From: Zhenhengia yiwuensis
Lineage (GTDB): Bacteria > Bacillota > Clostridia > Lachnospirales > Cellulosilyticaceae
Assembly: GCF_014384995.1 (NCBI RefSeq)
Contig: NZ_JACRSY010000018.1
Location: 1-64,000, forward strand
Reading direction: 5' to 3'
DNA: 64,000 nucleotides
Every line of letters starts with the position of its first letter. Within the stretch, counting starts at the first letter, position 1. The translations under genes and the position numbers were made by a program. Shown piece after piece: positions 42,785 to 52,930 of the stretch. The notes under the pieces were generated by a model, which was not told where the DNA came from, ran no database searches, and saw nothing but the letters and a program-made list of their open reading frames with translations.

Positions 42785-43980
42785 TATTCTACCTCACTTA
42801 AATAAGTCTTAACTTGGTCAAGTATAATATCCCCTAACTCATTTTTCGTCATCTGTGGATATTCTATTATTTCTCCATTAGATTTAATAATTGTAGCAAT
42901 ATTTGTATCACCTTTAAAACCTGCTCCAGATTGAGCAATGTTATTAGCTACTATAAAATCTAGGTTTTTGTTTTGTATTTTATTTTTAGCATATTCCACC
43001 ACATGCTCCGTCTCTGCTGCAAAACCTACTAATACTTGATGCTTCTTCTTCTCGCCTAAACTTTTTAAAATATCTGGGTTAGGCACTAAATTTAAAACTA
43101 ATTCTTTACCATTCTTCTTAATTTTATGGGCACTCTCATTCTCAGGTCTATAGTCTGCCACAGCCGCAGTTTTAATAACTGCATCCGCCCATTCAACATG
43201 CTCATCTACCGCCTTATACATATCTCTTGCACTTTTAACATCGATACGCTTTACCCCTCTTGGACACTCTAACTGGGTAGGACCAGAAACAAGAATAACC
43301 TCTGCACCCCTTTTGACTGCCTCAGTAGCAATTGCATACCCCATTTTCCCTGAAGAATGATTCGTAATATAACGCATAGGATCTATAGCTTCAATTGTAG
43401 GTCCTGCAGTTAATAGAAGATGCTTTCCTTCAAGATCTCTTTCTCCTTCAAGCTCTTTTGTTACATAAGATACAATTGTATCAGGAGTAGGTAGTTTACC
43501 ACTTCCTATATCACCACAAGCAAGCCATCCAGAATCAGGCTCTATAAACAAATACCCTTTAGATTTTAAGTACGCTATATTTTCCTGCACAATTGGATTT
43601 TCATACATAGCTGTATTCATAGCCGGTGCAATCACAACAGGTCCTTTTACTGCCATAACAGTAGTTGTAAGCATGTCATCAGCTATGCCATTTGCTATTT
43701 TTCCAATTACATTAGCAGTTGCTGGGGCAATAAGCATCAAATCAGTCTTTTTTGCCAAAGCTATATGTTCTACTTCCCACTTATGCGGTCTTGCAAAAGT
43801 ATCTGTTACAACATAGTTATTTGTAATAGTCTCAAATGAAAGGGGCTTTACAAATTCACATGCATTTTCTGTCATAATTGTATTAATCTCATACCCTAAC
43901 TTTCTCAATTTGCTTGCTACATCTAGTAGTTTATAGACAGCTATACCACCTGTCACACCTATCAAAACATGTTTTTTCAT
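42784..43980 (-). CDS. coaBC: Phosphopantothenoylcysteine synthetase/decarboxylase
   Basis: 398 residues. N-terminal CoaC flavoprotein with GGIAVYK, MIAPATANVIGKIANGIADDMLTT and PAMNTAMYENP; C-terminal CoaB with TAGPTIEAIDPMRYITNHSSGKMG and NPDIL. Second and third steps of CoA synthesis. Confidence 0.95.
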   Translation of the reverse strand: MKKHVLIGVTGGIAVYKLLDVASKLRKLGYEINTIMTENACEFVKPLSFETITNNYVVTDTFARPHKWEVEHIALAKKTDLMLIAPATANVIGKIANGIADDMLTTTVMAVKGPVVIAPAMNTAMYENPIVQENIAYLKSKGYLFIEPDSGWLACGDIGSGKLPTPDTIVSYVTKELEGERDLEGKHLLLTAGPTIEAIDPMRYITNHSSGKMGYAIATEAVKRGAEVILVSGPTQLECPRGVKRIDVKSARDMYKAVDEHVEWADAVIKTAAVADYRPENESAHKIKKNGKELVLNLVPNPDILKSLGEKKKHQVLVGFAAETEHVVEYAKNKIQNKNLDFIVANNIAQSGAGFKGDTNIATIIKSNGEIIEYPQMTKNELGDIILDQVKTYLSEVE

Positions 43981-43994
43981 ATGTCTCCCTCTCT

Positions 43995-44621
43995 TTAGTA
44001 TAATTTTTCTTTAAAGACACTCTTTAGTACTTTACAAACTAGAGTGACTATAATTGCTGCTACAATTGCTTCTGGTATGCCATTAACGCCTATAATCCCC
44101 ATAATTACTCCAAACAGGGCTTCAAAAGTAACTTCTTTAGCTGCAGCATATTGCTGCCCAAAAAATATATAAATACCACTCATGACTAACACAGTATTTG
44201 TAAGAGATCCTACAACACCCGCTGTAGCATAAGCAATAACTTTTGTTTTATCTATCTTACTAACCCACTTATAGCTGTAATAAGCTACAATTCCTATCAA
44301 CATACGTGGTACAAGTGCAATTACTAAACTCCATATATTACCTTGTGCACCTCCTATTGTAATAAAAGGTGAAAATACAAAAGATGTAAGCGCTGGACTT
44401 ACCGTATTAATAATAATCGATAATATTCCAAATGCCCCTCCTAATATAGCCCCTGCTAAAGGTCCTAAGAAAATTGCGCCTATAACAACCGGAATATGTA
44501 TGGTTGTTGCCTTAGTAAATCCTAAAGGCACAAATCCCAGAGGAGTAAATGCCATTATAATTTCTATAGCCAATAGTACTCCCATTAATGTTATAAATTT
44601 TGTATTTTTCGACTTTTTCAT
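43995..44621 (-). CDS. panT: Pantothenate ECF transporter S component
   Basis: 208 residues with about six TM helices. The ECF-S hallmark (LMGVLLAIEIIMAFTPLGFVPLGF, ATTIHIPVVIGAIFLGPLAGAILGGAFG) and location directly before coaBC and coaX make pantothenate the likely vitamin. Energy-coupling module is encoded elsewhere. Confidence 0.85.
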   Translation of the reverse strand: MKKSKNTKFITLMGVLLAIEIIMAFTPLGFVPLGFTKATTIHIPVVIGAIFLGPLAGAILGGAFGILSIIINTVSPALTSFVFSPFITIGGAQGNIWSLVIALVPRMLIGIVAYYSYKWVSKIDKTKVIAYATAGVVGSLTNTVLVMSGIYIFFGQQYAAAKEVTFEALFGVIMGIIGVNGIPEAIVAAIIVTLVCKVLKSVFKEKLY

Positions 44622-44746
44622 CTTATTCCTCCTGCTATCGCTCTTTTATTAAGATGCAATGCTTATTTAACATGGTCATTATATCATACTCCTTGAATAA
44701 TGCTAGAGAGTCATGCTATCTTAATTAAGATAAGTACATACTTTTC

Positions 44747-45016
44747 TTGTCCTATTGGTATAAGCTTTGTATGCCGTTTAGAAATATAAAAAATGATTTT
44801 CGCCTCAGTCAAGATACATTCTTTAATCAGTCCTACTTTGATTTATATACACTATGTGATATACTCGACTTGGATAAACTTCAACGCTATCATTCTTTTA
44901 ACTCTACACTTTGTGTGCATACTATCCTTACCCATTACCTTGCTTTCGACCATCAAGAAAGTACACCTTGTGATTATTATGAACTTTTTATTCCCTTAAA
45001 AGCTCTAAGGGATTAA
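44747..45016 (+). CDS. Possible small protein of unknown function (89 aa)
   Basis: The frame from a TTG at 44747 (or ATG at 44771) ends at 45016. Sequence begins MSYWYKLCMPFRNIKNDFRL and is Tyr/Leu-rich with no known motif. No ribosome binding site is convincing. Codon composition is not unlike the neighbours. It may be an unexpressed open frame between panT and the MATE gene. Confidence 0.3.
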   Translation: MSYWYKLCMPFRNIKNDFRLSQDTFFNQSYFDLYTLCDILDLDKLQRYHSFNSTLCVHTILTHYLAFDHQESTPCDYYELFIPLKALRD

Positions 45017-45098
45017 ATGCTATTAACCTTAGAGTTACTCCAAAGTTTATGCTCGATAATGATCTAACTATTACTTGAACTTAAAGGGGGTATAAAAT

Positions 45099-46445
45099 AT
45101 GGATCATACATTAGAACTTGGCCAAGAAAAACTGGGCAAGCTTTTCATTAAATATTCTATTCCAAGCATTATAGGGATGCTTTTCTTCTCTATTTATATT
45201 GTTATTGATGGTATTTTTGTAGGGCAAGTTGTCGGTGCTAATGGCCTTGCTGCCATCAATATTGCCATGCCATTTTTCAGTATTGCTATGGCTGTTAGCA
45301 TTATGGTTTCTTCAGGTGCTAATACAATCGTCGCTATTGAATTAGGACAAGGTAATATAGCTAAGGCACGTCAAACGTTTAGCTTAGCTTTCTATACTTT
45401 AATGATTTTATCTACTACAGTGTGTATTCTTACACTGGTTTTTATAGAACCTATCTGCAAGGCATTAGGTGCTACACTAGAGCTTATGCCAATGGTTAAA
45501 CGTTACTTAGCTGTACTTTGTATTTTTACACCTGTATTTACCGGAAGTGGTCTCTTATCAGGCGGTATCCGTAGTATGGGTAAACCAACCTATTCTATGG
45601 TATGTACGGTCATTGGCTCAGTGCTTAATATTATTTTTGACTATCTACTTGTTGTGGTATGGGGCATGGGCGTATTTGGAGCGGCACTAGCTTCTGGACT
45701 TGCCTTTATGATTGCCTTTATTGTAGGTTTTGTTGCCTATTTGCCACGCAAAAGTACGCTTCACTTTACAACTTGTAAATTCGATTTTAGAAAAATAGTC
45801 CGTTTCTTCTATAACGGTTCATCTGAAGCTTTAACAGAAGTTGCTGTAGCTTTTTCAACTTATATCTTCAATATTGTTCTCCTTATGCGTATTGGTGAAA
45901 AAGGCGTATCTGCCTTTTCCATTATTAGTTATGTGACTTCGCTCATCATTGCTGTTCTATTAGGTGTCGCAACAGGCATTGCTCCTATTACAGGCTATAA
46001 TTATGGTGCAGGTCACAAAGAACGTGTCATTTCCCTTAACAATCTAGCCCTTAAAGTTATGGCTACACTAGGGATTATCTGCACACTAGGTATGTTTATC
46101 TTTGGTAAACCTCTTATTCTACTCTTTGCTCCAGGAGACCCGGAACTTATTGAAATGACTGTATGGGCCACTAAACTTTACTCTTTAGCTTTCCTTGTTA
46201 ATGGTATTAACATTTTAGGTTCTGCTTACTTTACTGCCTTAGAGGATGCCAAAACTTCAGCACTTATTTCTCTCCTACGTGGTATTATCTTAATCTTTAT
46301 TGGTATTCTGATTCTACCTCAATTCCTTGGTGATGCAGGTATTTGGTTAACTGTATTTTTCAGTGAAATGATTACACTCTTATACACTCGATATCTTTTC
46401 CAGAAATCTTATCGTCACCTTAGACAAAAAGCTACTCATTCTTGA
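45099..46445 (+). CDS. MATE-family efflux transporter
   Basis: 448 residues, twelve TM helices in two halves. MATE sequence patterns GANGLAAINIAMPFF, GTPxxx-like SGANTIVAIELGQGN and FTALEDAKTSALISLLRG are present. Exports cationic compounds with Na+ or H+. Strong binding site AAAGGGGG. It converges with, and overlaps by 10 bases, the membrane protein gene on the other strand. Confidence 0.9.
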   Translation: MDHTLELGQEKLGKLFIKYSIPSIIGMLFFSIYIVIDGIFVGQVVGANGLAAINIAMPFFSIAMAVSIMVSSGANTIVAIELGQGNIAKARQTFSLAFYTLMILSTTVCILTLVFIEPICKALGATLELMPMVKRYLAVLCIFTPVFTGSGLLSGGIRSMGKPTYSMVCTVIGSVLNIIFDYLLVVVWGMGVFGAALASGLAFMIAFIVGFVAYLPRKSTLHFTTCKFDFRKIVRFFYNGSSEALTEVAVAFSTYIFNIVLLMRIGEKGVSAFSIISYVTSLIIAVLLGVATGIAPITGYNYGAGHKERVISLNNLALKVMATLGIICTLGMFIFGKPLILLFAPGDPELIEMTVWATKLYSLAFLVNGINILGSAYFTALEDAKTSALISLLRGIILIFIGILILPQFLGDAGIWLTVFFSEMITLLYTRYLFQKSYRHLRQKATHS

Positions 46446-46455
46446 GTAGCTTTTT
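46426..46455. terminator. Bidirectional terminator inside overlapping gene ends
   Basis: AAAAAGCTACTCATTCTTGAGTAGCTTTTT: arms GCTACTCA / TGAGTAGC with flanking A and T runs. The stops of both convergent genes lie inside it (46443-46445 on plus, 46436-46438 on minus). Confidence 0.8.
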
Positions 46456-46936
46456 CTTGTTCTTCTTCTATTTCCTGTGTTATCTGAGCAGATTCTGTTT
46501 GGGACACTTCCTTATCTGTAAGTTTAGCAATAAGTGCTGGCATTAATACAAGTATACTAATAAATGCTACTATAATAGCAATCTTAATCCATCCCATAGC
46601 TATATGCCACTCCACCTTATTTCGCATAGCCCAATCTGGCTGATTTTCTCTCTCAATCATCCAATACTGAAAGCGTTTCATCCACTGAAACCATCTTATT
46701 CTCTTGAAAGACGTTGGCTCATAGGGTTTTCCCTTAAACATGTACAATCTAGATGAATTTCTAAAGAAAGGTTTATATAAAATCCACCCCGTCGTTTCCC
46801 ATTCATCTACAAAATCATATTCATATTCAAGTACCCACCTAACCTTATCTGATTTAATGGTTATCATCTTACTTTTGTGTTTACTTGATAGAAATTCAGA
46901 AAAGTGCTTTTCTATCTTTTGCATCTGTGTCGCCAC
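46436..46936 (-). CDS. Hypothetical membrane protein (166 aa)
   Basis: A soluble N-terminal region rich in aromatic residues (VLEYEYDFVDEWETTGWILYKPFFRN, FKRIRWFQWMKRFQYWMIE), then one TM helix (IKIAIIVAFISILVLMPALIA) and an acidic Glu/Thr tail. The family is not recognised. It may be a membrane-anchored protein facing the cytoplasm on the N side. Confidence 0.65.
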   Translation of the reverse strand: MATQMQKIEKHFSEFLSSKHKSKMITIKSDKVRWVLEYEYDFVDEWETTGWILYKPFFRNSSRLYMFKGKPYEPTSFKRIRWFQWMKRFQYWMIERENQPDWAMRNKVEWHIAMGWIKIAIIVAFISILVLMPALIAKLTDKEVSQTESAQITQEIEEEQEKATQE

Positions 46937-47174
46937 CCTTATATCCCCCTATTTTAGATATATACATACACTATTATACATAATCCCCTACATAATCTAC
47001 ATATTTTTGGCTAAATTCTTAAACTCACAAAGATTAATACATATCTTCTATCACGTATTTTAATTTTCTTACTTAAATATTTTTATATAATGATCTAAAT
47101 TTATATTTGACTTTCATATAAATTCAGATTATTATTTTATTATATTTTAGATGAATATCTAAAGGAGGATTTAT

Positions 47175-48419
47175 ATGAATATCTATAGTTCTTACAAAGA
47201 TCTAAAAACAGAAAAAGAATATTGGAAACTCTTTGTTGCTAATACCATTAGCAGACTAGGTGATTCTATCGATGCTATTGCTTATAGCTGGATGGCGTAT
47301 GAAATTACAAATTCTGCTTCTTGGCTCGCTATCATTATGGGCGTAAATGCTATCCCAACTATTCTCTTTCAACCTTTAGTCGGTGCTTTGGTTGAACGTA
47401 TCAACCAGAAAAAACTTATGGTCCTGACTGATCTTGGACGTGGTCTTATTGTCTTTTTAACAGCACTCTTCCTGATAACGGGTGATCTTACAGCTTGGAT
47501 TCTTCTCATTTTTACATTCCTTAATTCTACACTTGAAGCTTTCAGAATGCCTGCTGGTATGGCAGTCTATCCTAAAATTATTTCTAAAGAAAAATATACT
47601 CTTGCAACCTCTCTTAATCAATCTATTTCCCAAATTGCTCAAATTATAGGTATGGCTGCTGCTGGATTTATTATAGGACTCATAGGTACTGGTGGTGCTA
47701 TTATGATTGATGCTACTACCTTTATCATTTCTGGTATCATCCTAAGTTTTCTTAACCTTAAGCAATCAACCTCATCTGAAAAAATGGAACTGAGTTTCAA
47801 AAACTATGTGATAGATCTCAAAGAAGGCCTTCATTATTTCAAAAGTCATAAACTTGTTTTAGTCATCTGCCTATTAGGAAGCTTAATGAATGTGGTTGTA
47901 TTTCCTATAGGCTCTTTCCAAGCTGTCTATATTAATGATACTTTAGGGCTTGCAGCCATTGCACTTTCTGTTTCTAGCATTGCCTTTTCCTTAGGTATGG
48001 TACTAACTTCTTATCTTTATCCTAAAATGAGTAAACATATTCCCCGCTACAAGCTTTTTCTAGGCTCTTGGGGAATCCTTATGGTTCTTCTTATAGCTCT
48101 ATCTTTAAATGGACCTCATTTTATACCTACTGTCATCTGGATTATGCTCTTCTTAACATTCTTCCTTAGTGGCTGTTCACTTGCTCTTCTTAATATTTCA
48201 GCTAATATATCTTTCATGGAACATGTAGAAGAAAATTATCTAGCTCGTATAGGTGGGTTATTTAATAGTATGGTTATGCTTGCTACGCCTATTGCCTCTT
48301 TCTTCTTCGCTCTTATAGCAAAGTTTTTAAATATAAGCCAAATCTTCCTCTTAACAGGTATCAGTGGTATGATACTCTTAATTGTAATGTACTTTAACCA
48401 AACATTAAAAAAACTATAA
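47175..48419 (+). CDS. MFS transporter
   Basis: 414 residues, twelve TM helices, MFS_3-type: NTISRLGDSIDAIAYSWMAYEIT at the start and GVNAIPTILFQPLVGALVERINQKKLMVLTDLGRG with the conserved loop. Probably a drug or metabolite exporter. Overlapped downstream by 12 bases from the ArsR-type regulator gene; both are likely one operon. Confidence 0.88.
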   Translation: MNIYSSYKDLKTEKEYWKLFVANTISRLGDSIDAIAYSWMAYEITNSASWLAIIMGVNAIPTILFQPLVGALVERINQKKLMVLTDLGRGLIVFLTALFLITGDLTAWILLIFTFLNSTLEAFRMPAGMAVYPKIISKEKYTLATSLNQSISQIAQIIGMAAAGFIIGLIGTGGAIMIDATTFIISGIILSFLNLKQSTSSEKMELSFKNYVIDLKEGLHYFKSHKLVLVICLLGSLMNVVVFPIGSFQAVYINDTLGLAAIALSVSSIAFSLGMVLTSYLYPKMSKHIPRYKLFLGSWGILMVLLIALSLNGPHFIPTVIWIMLFLTFFLSGCSLALLNISANISFMEHVEENYLARIGGLFNSMVMLATPIASFFFALIAKFLNISQIFLLTGISGMILLIVMYFNQTLKKL

Positions 48420-48431
48420 GAGGTGACTTAA

Positions 48432-49529
48432 TTGAATTACATCCTTACTGAAAATACCACGCCTTTACTAGAAGCTTTTCTTCTTTTAGGCAATATTATT
48501 AATGACAATAATCCTAAAGAGCAACAAGAAAATTTACTTAAATGCTCTACTCCAGCAGCAACCCAAGTTGCCATGAAACTTGATACCCCTATTAAAGTTT
48601 ATAACTCTGTAAAAGAACACATAAGCTCAAACTTAGATCGCTTAAACTTCTTTTTTAAAACATGGGAAGACCCTCATACTTCTCTGGCTTCTCTACTTTT
48701 TGCCTCTACCTTAGATACTTCTTTTAATGACCAACTTGCAAACTTTAAAGCTTTTTCTTCTGAAGAACGTTTTGAGTTTTTAAAAGGCTGTGTGTTAAGT
48801 GTTGGGCTAGATGAAAATATTATTGATAAGAATAACCCCGAATATGACATGATTAAAACTGAAAAAGATCTTTTTAACTGTATTGAAAAAATCAAAGATC
48901 TTTCTTATGAACATAAATATCATTTACTTCTGCTTTATTATCATTTTGAGGATTTACTTCAAGAATTACATACCATCCTTCTTGATACACTATCCATTAT
49001 GGAACCTTTCTTTAGAGAAATGCAGATAACTATTACAGATTTTGTAGAAGATTTTAAAAGAAATTTAACTGAGCATGGTCTTTATTTCTTTGAAAAAGAG
49101 TTTGGCATAACGCTTAAATCCGATAAACTTAAAATTTATCCTACTTTTAATGGTTTTAATAATCTTATTCTAGAAAATTTCCTTGGCAGAGGTTCATATG
49201 ACCATATGTTTCTAGGTATTTATTTATTTGAAATAATACGTCTTAAAAATGATGTCTTTATGGATGAGAAGAATCTAGCGCCTTTTTTAAAAGCCATATC
49301 CGACCCTAGTAAACTTGAAATTTTAAAACTTCTAAAATATGAAAAACTCTATGCCAGCCAGTTAGCCGAAAAGCTTCAAATTAGCAACGCAACTATTTCT
49401 CATCATGTATCTACTCTCCTTAATCTAAATCTTCTTACGTTTGAGAAAGAGCAAACTAAAATTTACTTTTCTTTAAATAAAGAAAAAGTACAGATTTACT
49501 TAACTTTGCTTCAAAGAGTTTTTGAGTAG
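48432..49529 (+). CDS. ArsR-type regulator with large N-terminal domain
   Basis: 365 residues, TTG start with AGGTGA upstream. The last 80 residues contain a winged helix of the ArsR type: ISDPSKLEILKLLKYEKLYASQLAEKLQISNATISHHVSTLLNLNLL. The preceding 280 residues are helical and unlike typical ArsR proteins (about 100 residues); they may sense the substrate of the MFS pump. It follows the MFS gene by 12 bases and probably controls it. Confidence 0.8.
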   Translation: MNYILTENTTPLLEAFLLLGNIINDNNPKEQQENLLKCSTPAATQVAMKLDTPIKVYNSVKEHISSNLDRLNFFFKTWEDPHTSLASLLFASTLDTSFNDQLANFKAFSSEERFEFLKGCVLSVGLDENIIDKNNPEYDMIKTEKDLFNCIEKIKDLSYEHKYHLLLLYYHFEDLLQELHTILLDTLSIMEPFFREMQITITDFVEDFKRNLTEHGLYFFEKEFGITLKSDKLKIYPTFNGFNNLILENFLGRGSYDHMFLGIYLFEIIRLKNDVFMDEKNLAPFLKAISDPSKLEILKLLKYEKLYASQLAEKLQISNATISHHVSTLLNLNLLTFEKEQTKIYFSLNKEKVQIYLTLLQRVFE

Positions 49530-49608
49530 ACCTTGTTTTTTCTAGTACATCCTCGGTATTATGTGTATAATAAGATTTAGTAAAATTAATGACATTAGGA
49601 GTATTACT

Positions 49609-50721
49609 ATGGAAAATACATTTTCAACTCTTGGCTTAGACCCATCCCTTATAGAAGGCTTGGCTAAACAAAATATCACAGAGCCTATGCCTATTCAATC
49701 GCTTGTTATCCCTACTGCACTTGAAGGTAAAGATCTTATTGCCCAGGCCCACACAGGAAGCGGTAAAACTTTAGCTTTCTTACTACCACTCTTTACAAAG
49801 GTGGATACAAAGCAGCGTCAAACACAAGCACTTATTTTAGCACCTACTCACGAGCTTGTTGTTCAAATTCAAGAGCAAATTCGTCTTCTTGCTGAAAATA
49901 GTAGTAAAGCTGTAACAAGCCTTACTATTATGGGGGGCATGAATATTGAAAAGCAAATTGAAAAACTTAAGAAAAATAAACCTCATATTATTGTAGGCTC
50001 AACAGGTCGTATCCTAGACCTTATGAAAAAGAAAAAGATTACTGCTCATACCATTAAAATGATTGTTTTAGATGAAGCGGATAACCTTCTAGATAAAAAT
50101 CAAAGTCATCCTATTAAAGATATTTTAAAAACCGTTATGCGTGATACGCAGATTATGCTATTTTCTGCAACGATTAATGACTTTACACTTAAAACAGCTG
50201 AAAGCTTACTAAAAGACCCCGTAAGACTTAATGCTTGCGAAGAAACTATTTTAAATCCAAACATTACACATCTTTATACGGTAGTAGAGTTTCGTAAAAA
50301 ACTAGAGACACTTCGTAAAATGCTTACAACTCAGAATCCAACAAAGTCTCTTGTTTTCCTTAACAATAATCATGAAGTGGAAGTTGCCGTAAATAAACTC
50401 GCTTTCCATGATAAAAAGGTTGGTGGCCTTTACGGCAGCCAAACGAAAGAACAACGTAAACAAACACTTGACCAATTTAGAAGTGGTAAACTAAATGTCC
50501 TTGTTTCTTCTGATCTTTCTGCACGTGGTCTAGATATTCCAAATATTAGTCACGTCTTTAGCATGGACCTTCCTCCAAGTGCTCATGACTATTTACATCG
50601 TGCTGGTCGTAGTGCACGTGGTCATAACAAAGGAACTTCCATTTCTATCTTAACCCCAAAAGATTTAGCAACAGTTAAAGAGTATGAGAAAAAACTAGGT
50701 ATTCAAATGACTGAACTTTAA
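49609..50721 (+). CDS. DEAD-box ATP-dependent RNA helicase
   Basis: 370 residues from the ATG at 49609 (TTAGGAG upstream; the frame opens 16 codons earlier without a binding site). Motif Q and I AHTGSGKT, PTHELV, DEADNLLD (DEAD), SATIN (SAT), SSDLSARGLDI and HRAGRSARG. The short C-terminal end lacks an RNA-binding extension. Likely ribosome or mRNA remodelling. Confidence 0.93.
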   Translation: MENTFSTLGLDPSLIEGLAKQNITEPMPIQSLVIPTALEGKDLIAQAHTGSGKTLAFLLPLFTKVDTKQRQTQALILAPTHELVVQIQEQIRLLAENSSKAVTSLTIMGGMNIEKQIEKLKKNKPHIIVGSTGRILDLMKKKKITAHTIKMIVLDEADNLLDKNQSHPIKDILKTVMRDTQIMLFSATINDFTLKTAESLLKDPVRLNACEETILNPNITHLYTVVEFRKKLETLRKMLTTQNPTKSLVFLNNNHEVEVAVNKLAFHDKKVGGLYGSQTKEQRKQTLDQFRSGKLNVLVSSDLSARGLDIPNISHVFSMDLPPSAHDYLHRAGRSARGHNKGTSISILTPKDLATVKEYEKKLGIQMTEL

Positions 50722-50747
50722 CTAATCAAGCCTTTTCTATTACACAC

Positions 50748-50793
50748 AAAAGCCTTAGCAAGCTAGAGACCTCTCTAGCCTTGCTAAGGCTTC
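50748..50793. terminator. Bidirectional terminator
   Basis: AAGCCTTAGCAAGCTAGAGA / CTCTAGCCTTGCTAAGGCTT, near-perfect arms, between the convergent helicase and DUF368 genes. Confidence 0.8.
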
Positions 50794-50799
50794 TTTAAT

Positions 50800-51660
50800 T
50801 TATTCTGATAGCATAGTAGCAACCTTTAACCCAAACATCAGGCAAATACATCCTATGACTAAACTTAGTATGGATACCTGCTCTATCTGGGCTACAATTA
50901 AAATAGCCACTGGAGAACTTATAACCAGACCTAAAATGGCCCAATAGACAAGTGTTTTTGCCTTTTGGAAAAGAAATTCTATAAGCTTGGCTATTAGAAA
51001 TATACCCAAGCCTACTCCTATAGCAAAGGGAATAAGCATAATAGCTGATTGTATACATGCTACAAAGTTAAATGTCACTAAATGCTTAATCACCTGATTA
51101 ATCGTTTCAATAATAGGTAAATAATACCCCATAATGGTTAAGACCATAGATCCACTCACTCCAGGAATCACCATAGTTGCTGATGCTATGATACCTACTA
51201 CAAACATTTTGATAGAACCTATAAGGCTAAGTTCTAAATCTACCTGTATGTTTTGATCCCCATTTACTAAACTTAGACCTACTACAAGGACAAACATCAA
51301 GACAAAAGCTATAATATATCTTATATTGATTTTCTTATTTTTTACATTTTTATAGAGCATAGGCACTGAGCCTAAAATTAAACCTATAAAAAATAGATTA
51401 GTTGGCAAAGGATAATTAAGAAAAAGCCATTCTATAATAAAAGATAAACCTATAATGCCTACTACTACCCCTATCCCATATGGAATTAAAGTACGTATGC
51501 TTTCTTTAGGTTTCTTAAACAAGTGTGTTACAGCTGAAATAATCTTATCATATATGCCCATAGATACTGCGAGTGTCCCACCGCTTACACCTGGAATAAT
51601 ATTAGCAATTCCTATTATAATACCTTTAAACAATTCTTTTATGAAGTTTAAATTCCCCAT
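50800..51660 (-). CDS. DUF368 polyprenyl-phosphate transporter-like protein
   Basis: 286 residues from the ATG at 51660 (AAAGGA upstream; frame is open 21 codons earlier). About eight TM helices with the DUF368 motifs GIANIIPGVSGGTLAVSMGIYDK and IPGVSGSMVLTIMGYY. DUF368 proteins (PopT) are candidate undecaprenyl-phosphate flippases that recycle the cell wall lipid carrier. Confidence 0.88.
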   Translation of the reverse strand: MGNLNFIKELFKGIIIGIANIIPGVSGGTLAVSMGIYDKIISAVTHLFKKPKESIRTLIPYGIGVVVGIIGLSFIIEWLFLNYPLPTNLFFIGLILGSVPMLYKNVKNKKINIRYIIAFVLMFVLVVGLSLVNGDQNIQVDLELSLIGSIKMFVVGIIASATMVIPGVSGSMVLTIMGYYLPIIETINQVIKHLVTFNFVACIQSAIMLIPFAIGVGLGIFLIAKLIEFLFQKAKTLVYWAILGLVISSPVAILIVAQIEQVSILSLVIGCICLMFGLKVATMLSE

Positions 51661-51841
51661 CTTACCATCCTTTAGCATTTTATATTTTGTTTTTATTTTT
51701 ATTTCTAGTACTACATCTATCATTTTCTTTTCCTTAATACAATATGCCTTAGTATTTCTTAACGACTTCTTAGCAACTTGACTATTGGTCTTTTTTTACT
51801 CCTATTGTATAATAAAACATTATAATTTTAGAGGTGTCCTC

Positions 51842-52930
51842 ATGCTAAAAGATATGACTTTAAAAGATTTTCTTAAAGATTGTTGCATTACTGTTACTCT
51901 CCTTATCATCGCCACTTTTTTTGCTTTCTCTTTTCATATAGCTACTAAAAACTCTCCTAACATTGGAATTATTTATATGCTTGCTATTGTTTTAATTGCA
52001 AGGCTAACTTCTGGCTACTGGTTTGGTGTTATAGCTTCTTTAGTAGGTGTTGTCTGCGTCAATTTTCTCTTTACCTACCCTTATCTAGAGCTAAACTTTA
52101 TACTTACTGGCTATCCTGTTACTTTTCTAGGTATGCTTTCTATCTCTCTACTTACAAGCACAACGACAACACATCTTAAACATCAAGCGCGTATTATTAC
52201 GGAACGCGAGAAACTTCTTCTTGAAGCAGAGAAAGAAAAGATGAGAGCCAATCTACTTAGAGCCATTTCCCATGATCTCCGTACACCTTTAACCAGTATT
52301 ATCGGCTCTAGCAGTACCTACCTTGAAAATCATGAAGCTTTATCTAAGGCCCAACAAATAGACCTAGTCCAACATATTTATGAAGATTCTAACTGGCTTT
52401 TGAATATGGTAGAAAATCTTCTTTCTGTTACGCGTATACATAATGATTCTGCCTCTGTTACAACTTCTTTAGAACCCATTGAAGAAGTCGTTTCAGAAGC
52501 TGTATTTCGTCTAAAAAAAAGGTTGCCTAATGCTCATATTAAAGTCAGTGTACCTGATGAATTTCTCATGATTCCTATGGATGCTATCTTGATTGAACAA
52601 GTTATTATTAATCTTCTTGAGAATGCCATTATTCATTCTCATAGTATTAAACCTATTGAATGCTCTGTAGATTATGATGATCATTTTGTGTCTTTTCATA
52701 TTATTGACCATGGAATTGGCATTCCCGAAAATAAACTATCTAGTCTATTTGATGGCAATTCCTATATGGACACAACGGGTTCTGATATACATAAAGGCAT
52801 GGGCATCGGCTTATCTATTTGCAAAACCATTATTATAGCCCATGAAGGTATGATCTTCGCATCAAATCATAAAGATGGTGCAAGTTTTACTTTTAAATTA
52901 CCTAGGGGGAATGAAACCAATGACTTATAA
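51842..52930 (+). CDS. KdpD-like sensor kinase lacking the N-terminal sensor
   Basis: 362 residues from the ATG at 51842 (GAGGTG upstream). DUF4118 membrane domain (FHIATKNSPNIGIIYMLAIVL, FLFTYPYLELNF) and kinase core with ISHDLRTPLTSIIG (H-box), NLLENAIIHS, DHGIGIP and GMGIGLSICK. The KdpD and Usp domains found at the N-terminus of full KdpD are absent. No kdpFABC is near. Confidence 0.85.
   Translation: MLKDMTLKDFLKDCCITVTLLIIATFFAFSFHIATKNSPNIGIIYMLAIVLIARLTSGYWFGVIASLVGVVCVNFLFTYPYLELNFILTGYPVTFLGMLSISLLTSTTTTHLKHQARIITEREKLLLEAEKEKMRANLLRAISHDLRTPLTSIIGSSSTYLENHEALSKAQQIDLVQHIYEDSNWLLNMVENLLSVTRIHNDSASVTTSLEPIEEVVSEAVFRLKKRLPNAHIKVSVPDEFLMIPMDAILIEQVIINLLENAIIHSHSIKPIECSVDYDDHFVSFHIIDHGIGIPENKLSSLFDGNSYMDTTGSDIHKGMGIGLSICKTIIIAHEGMIFASNHKDGASFTFKLPRGNETNDL

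Noticed and set aside
44793..44999. A second plus-strand frame inside the possible 89-aa gene
   Set aside because: It has no binding site and uses a less typical codon pattern.
46740..47063. 107-codon plus-strand frame next to the MFS gene
   Set aside because: It is antisense to the 166-aa membrane gene and its end is AT-rich non-coding DNA.
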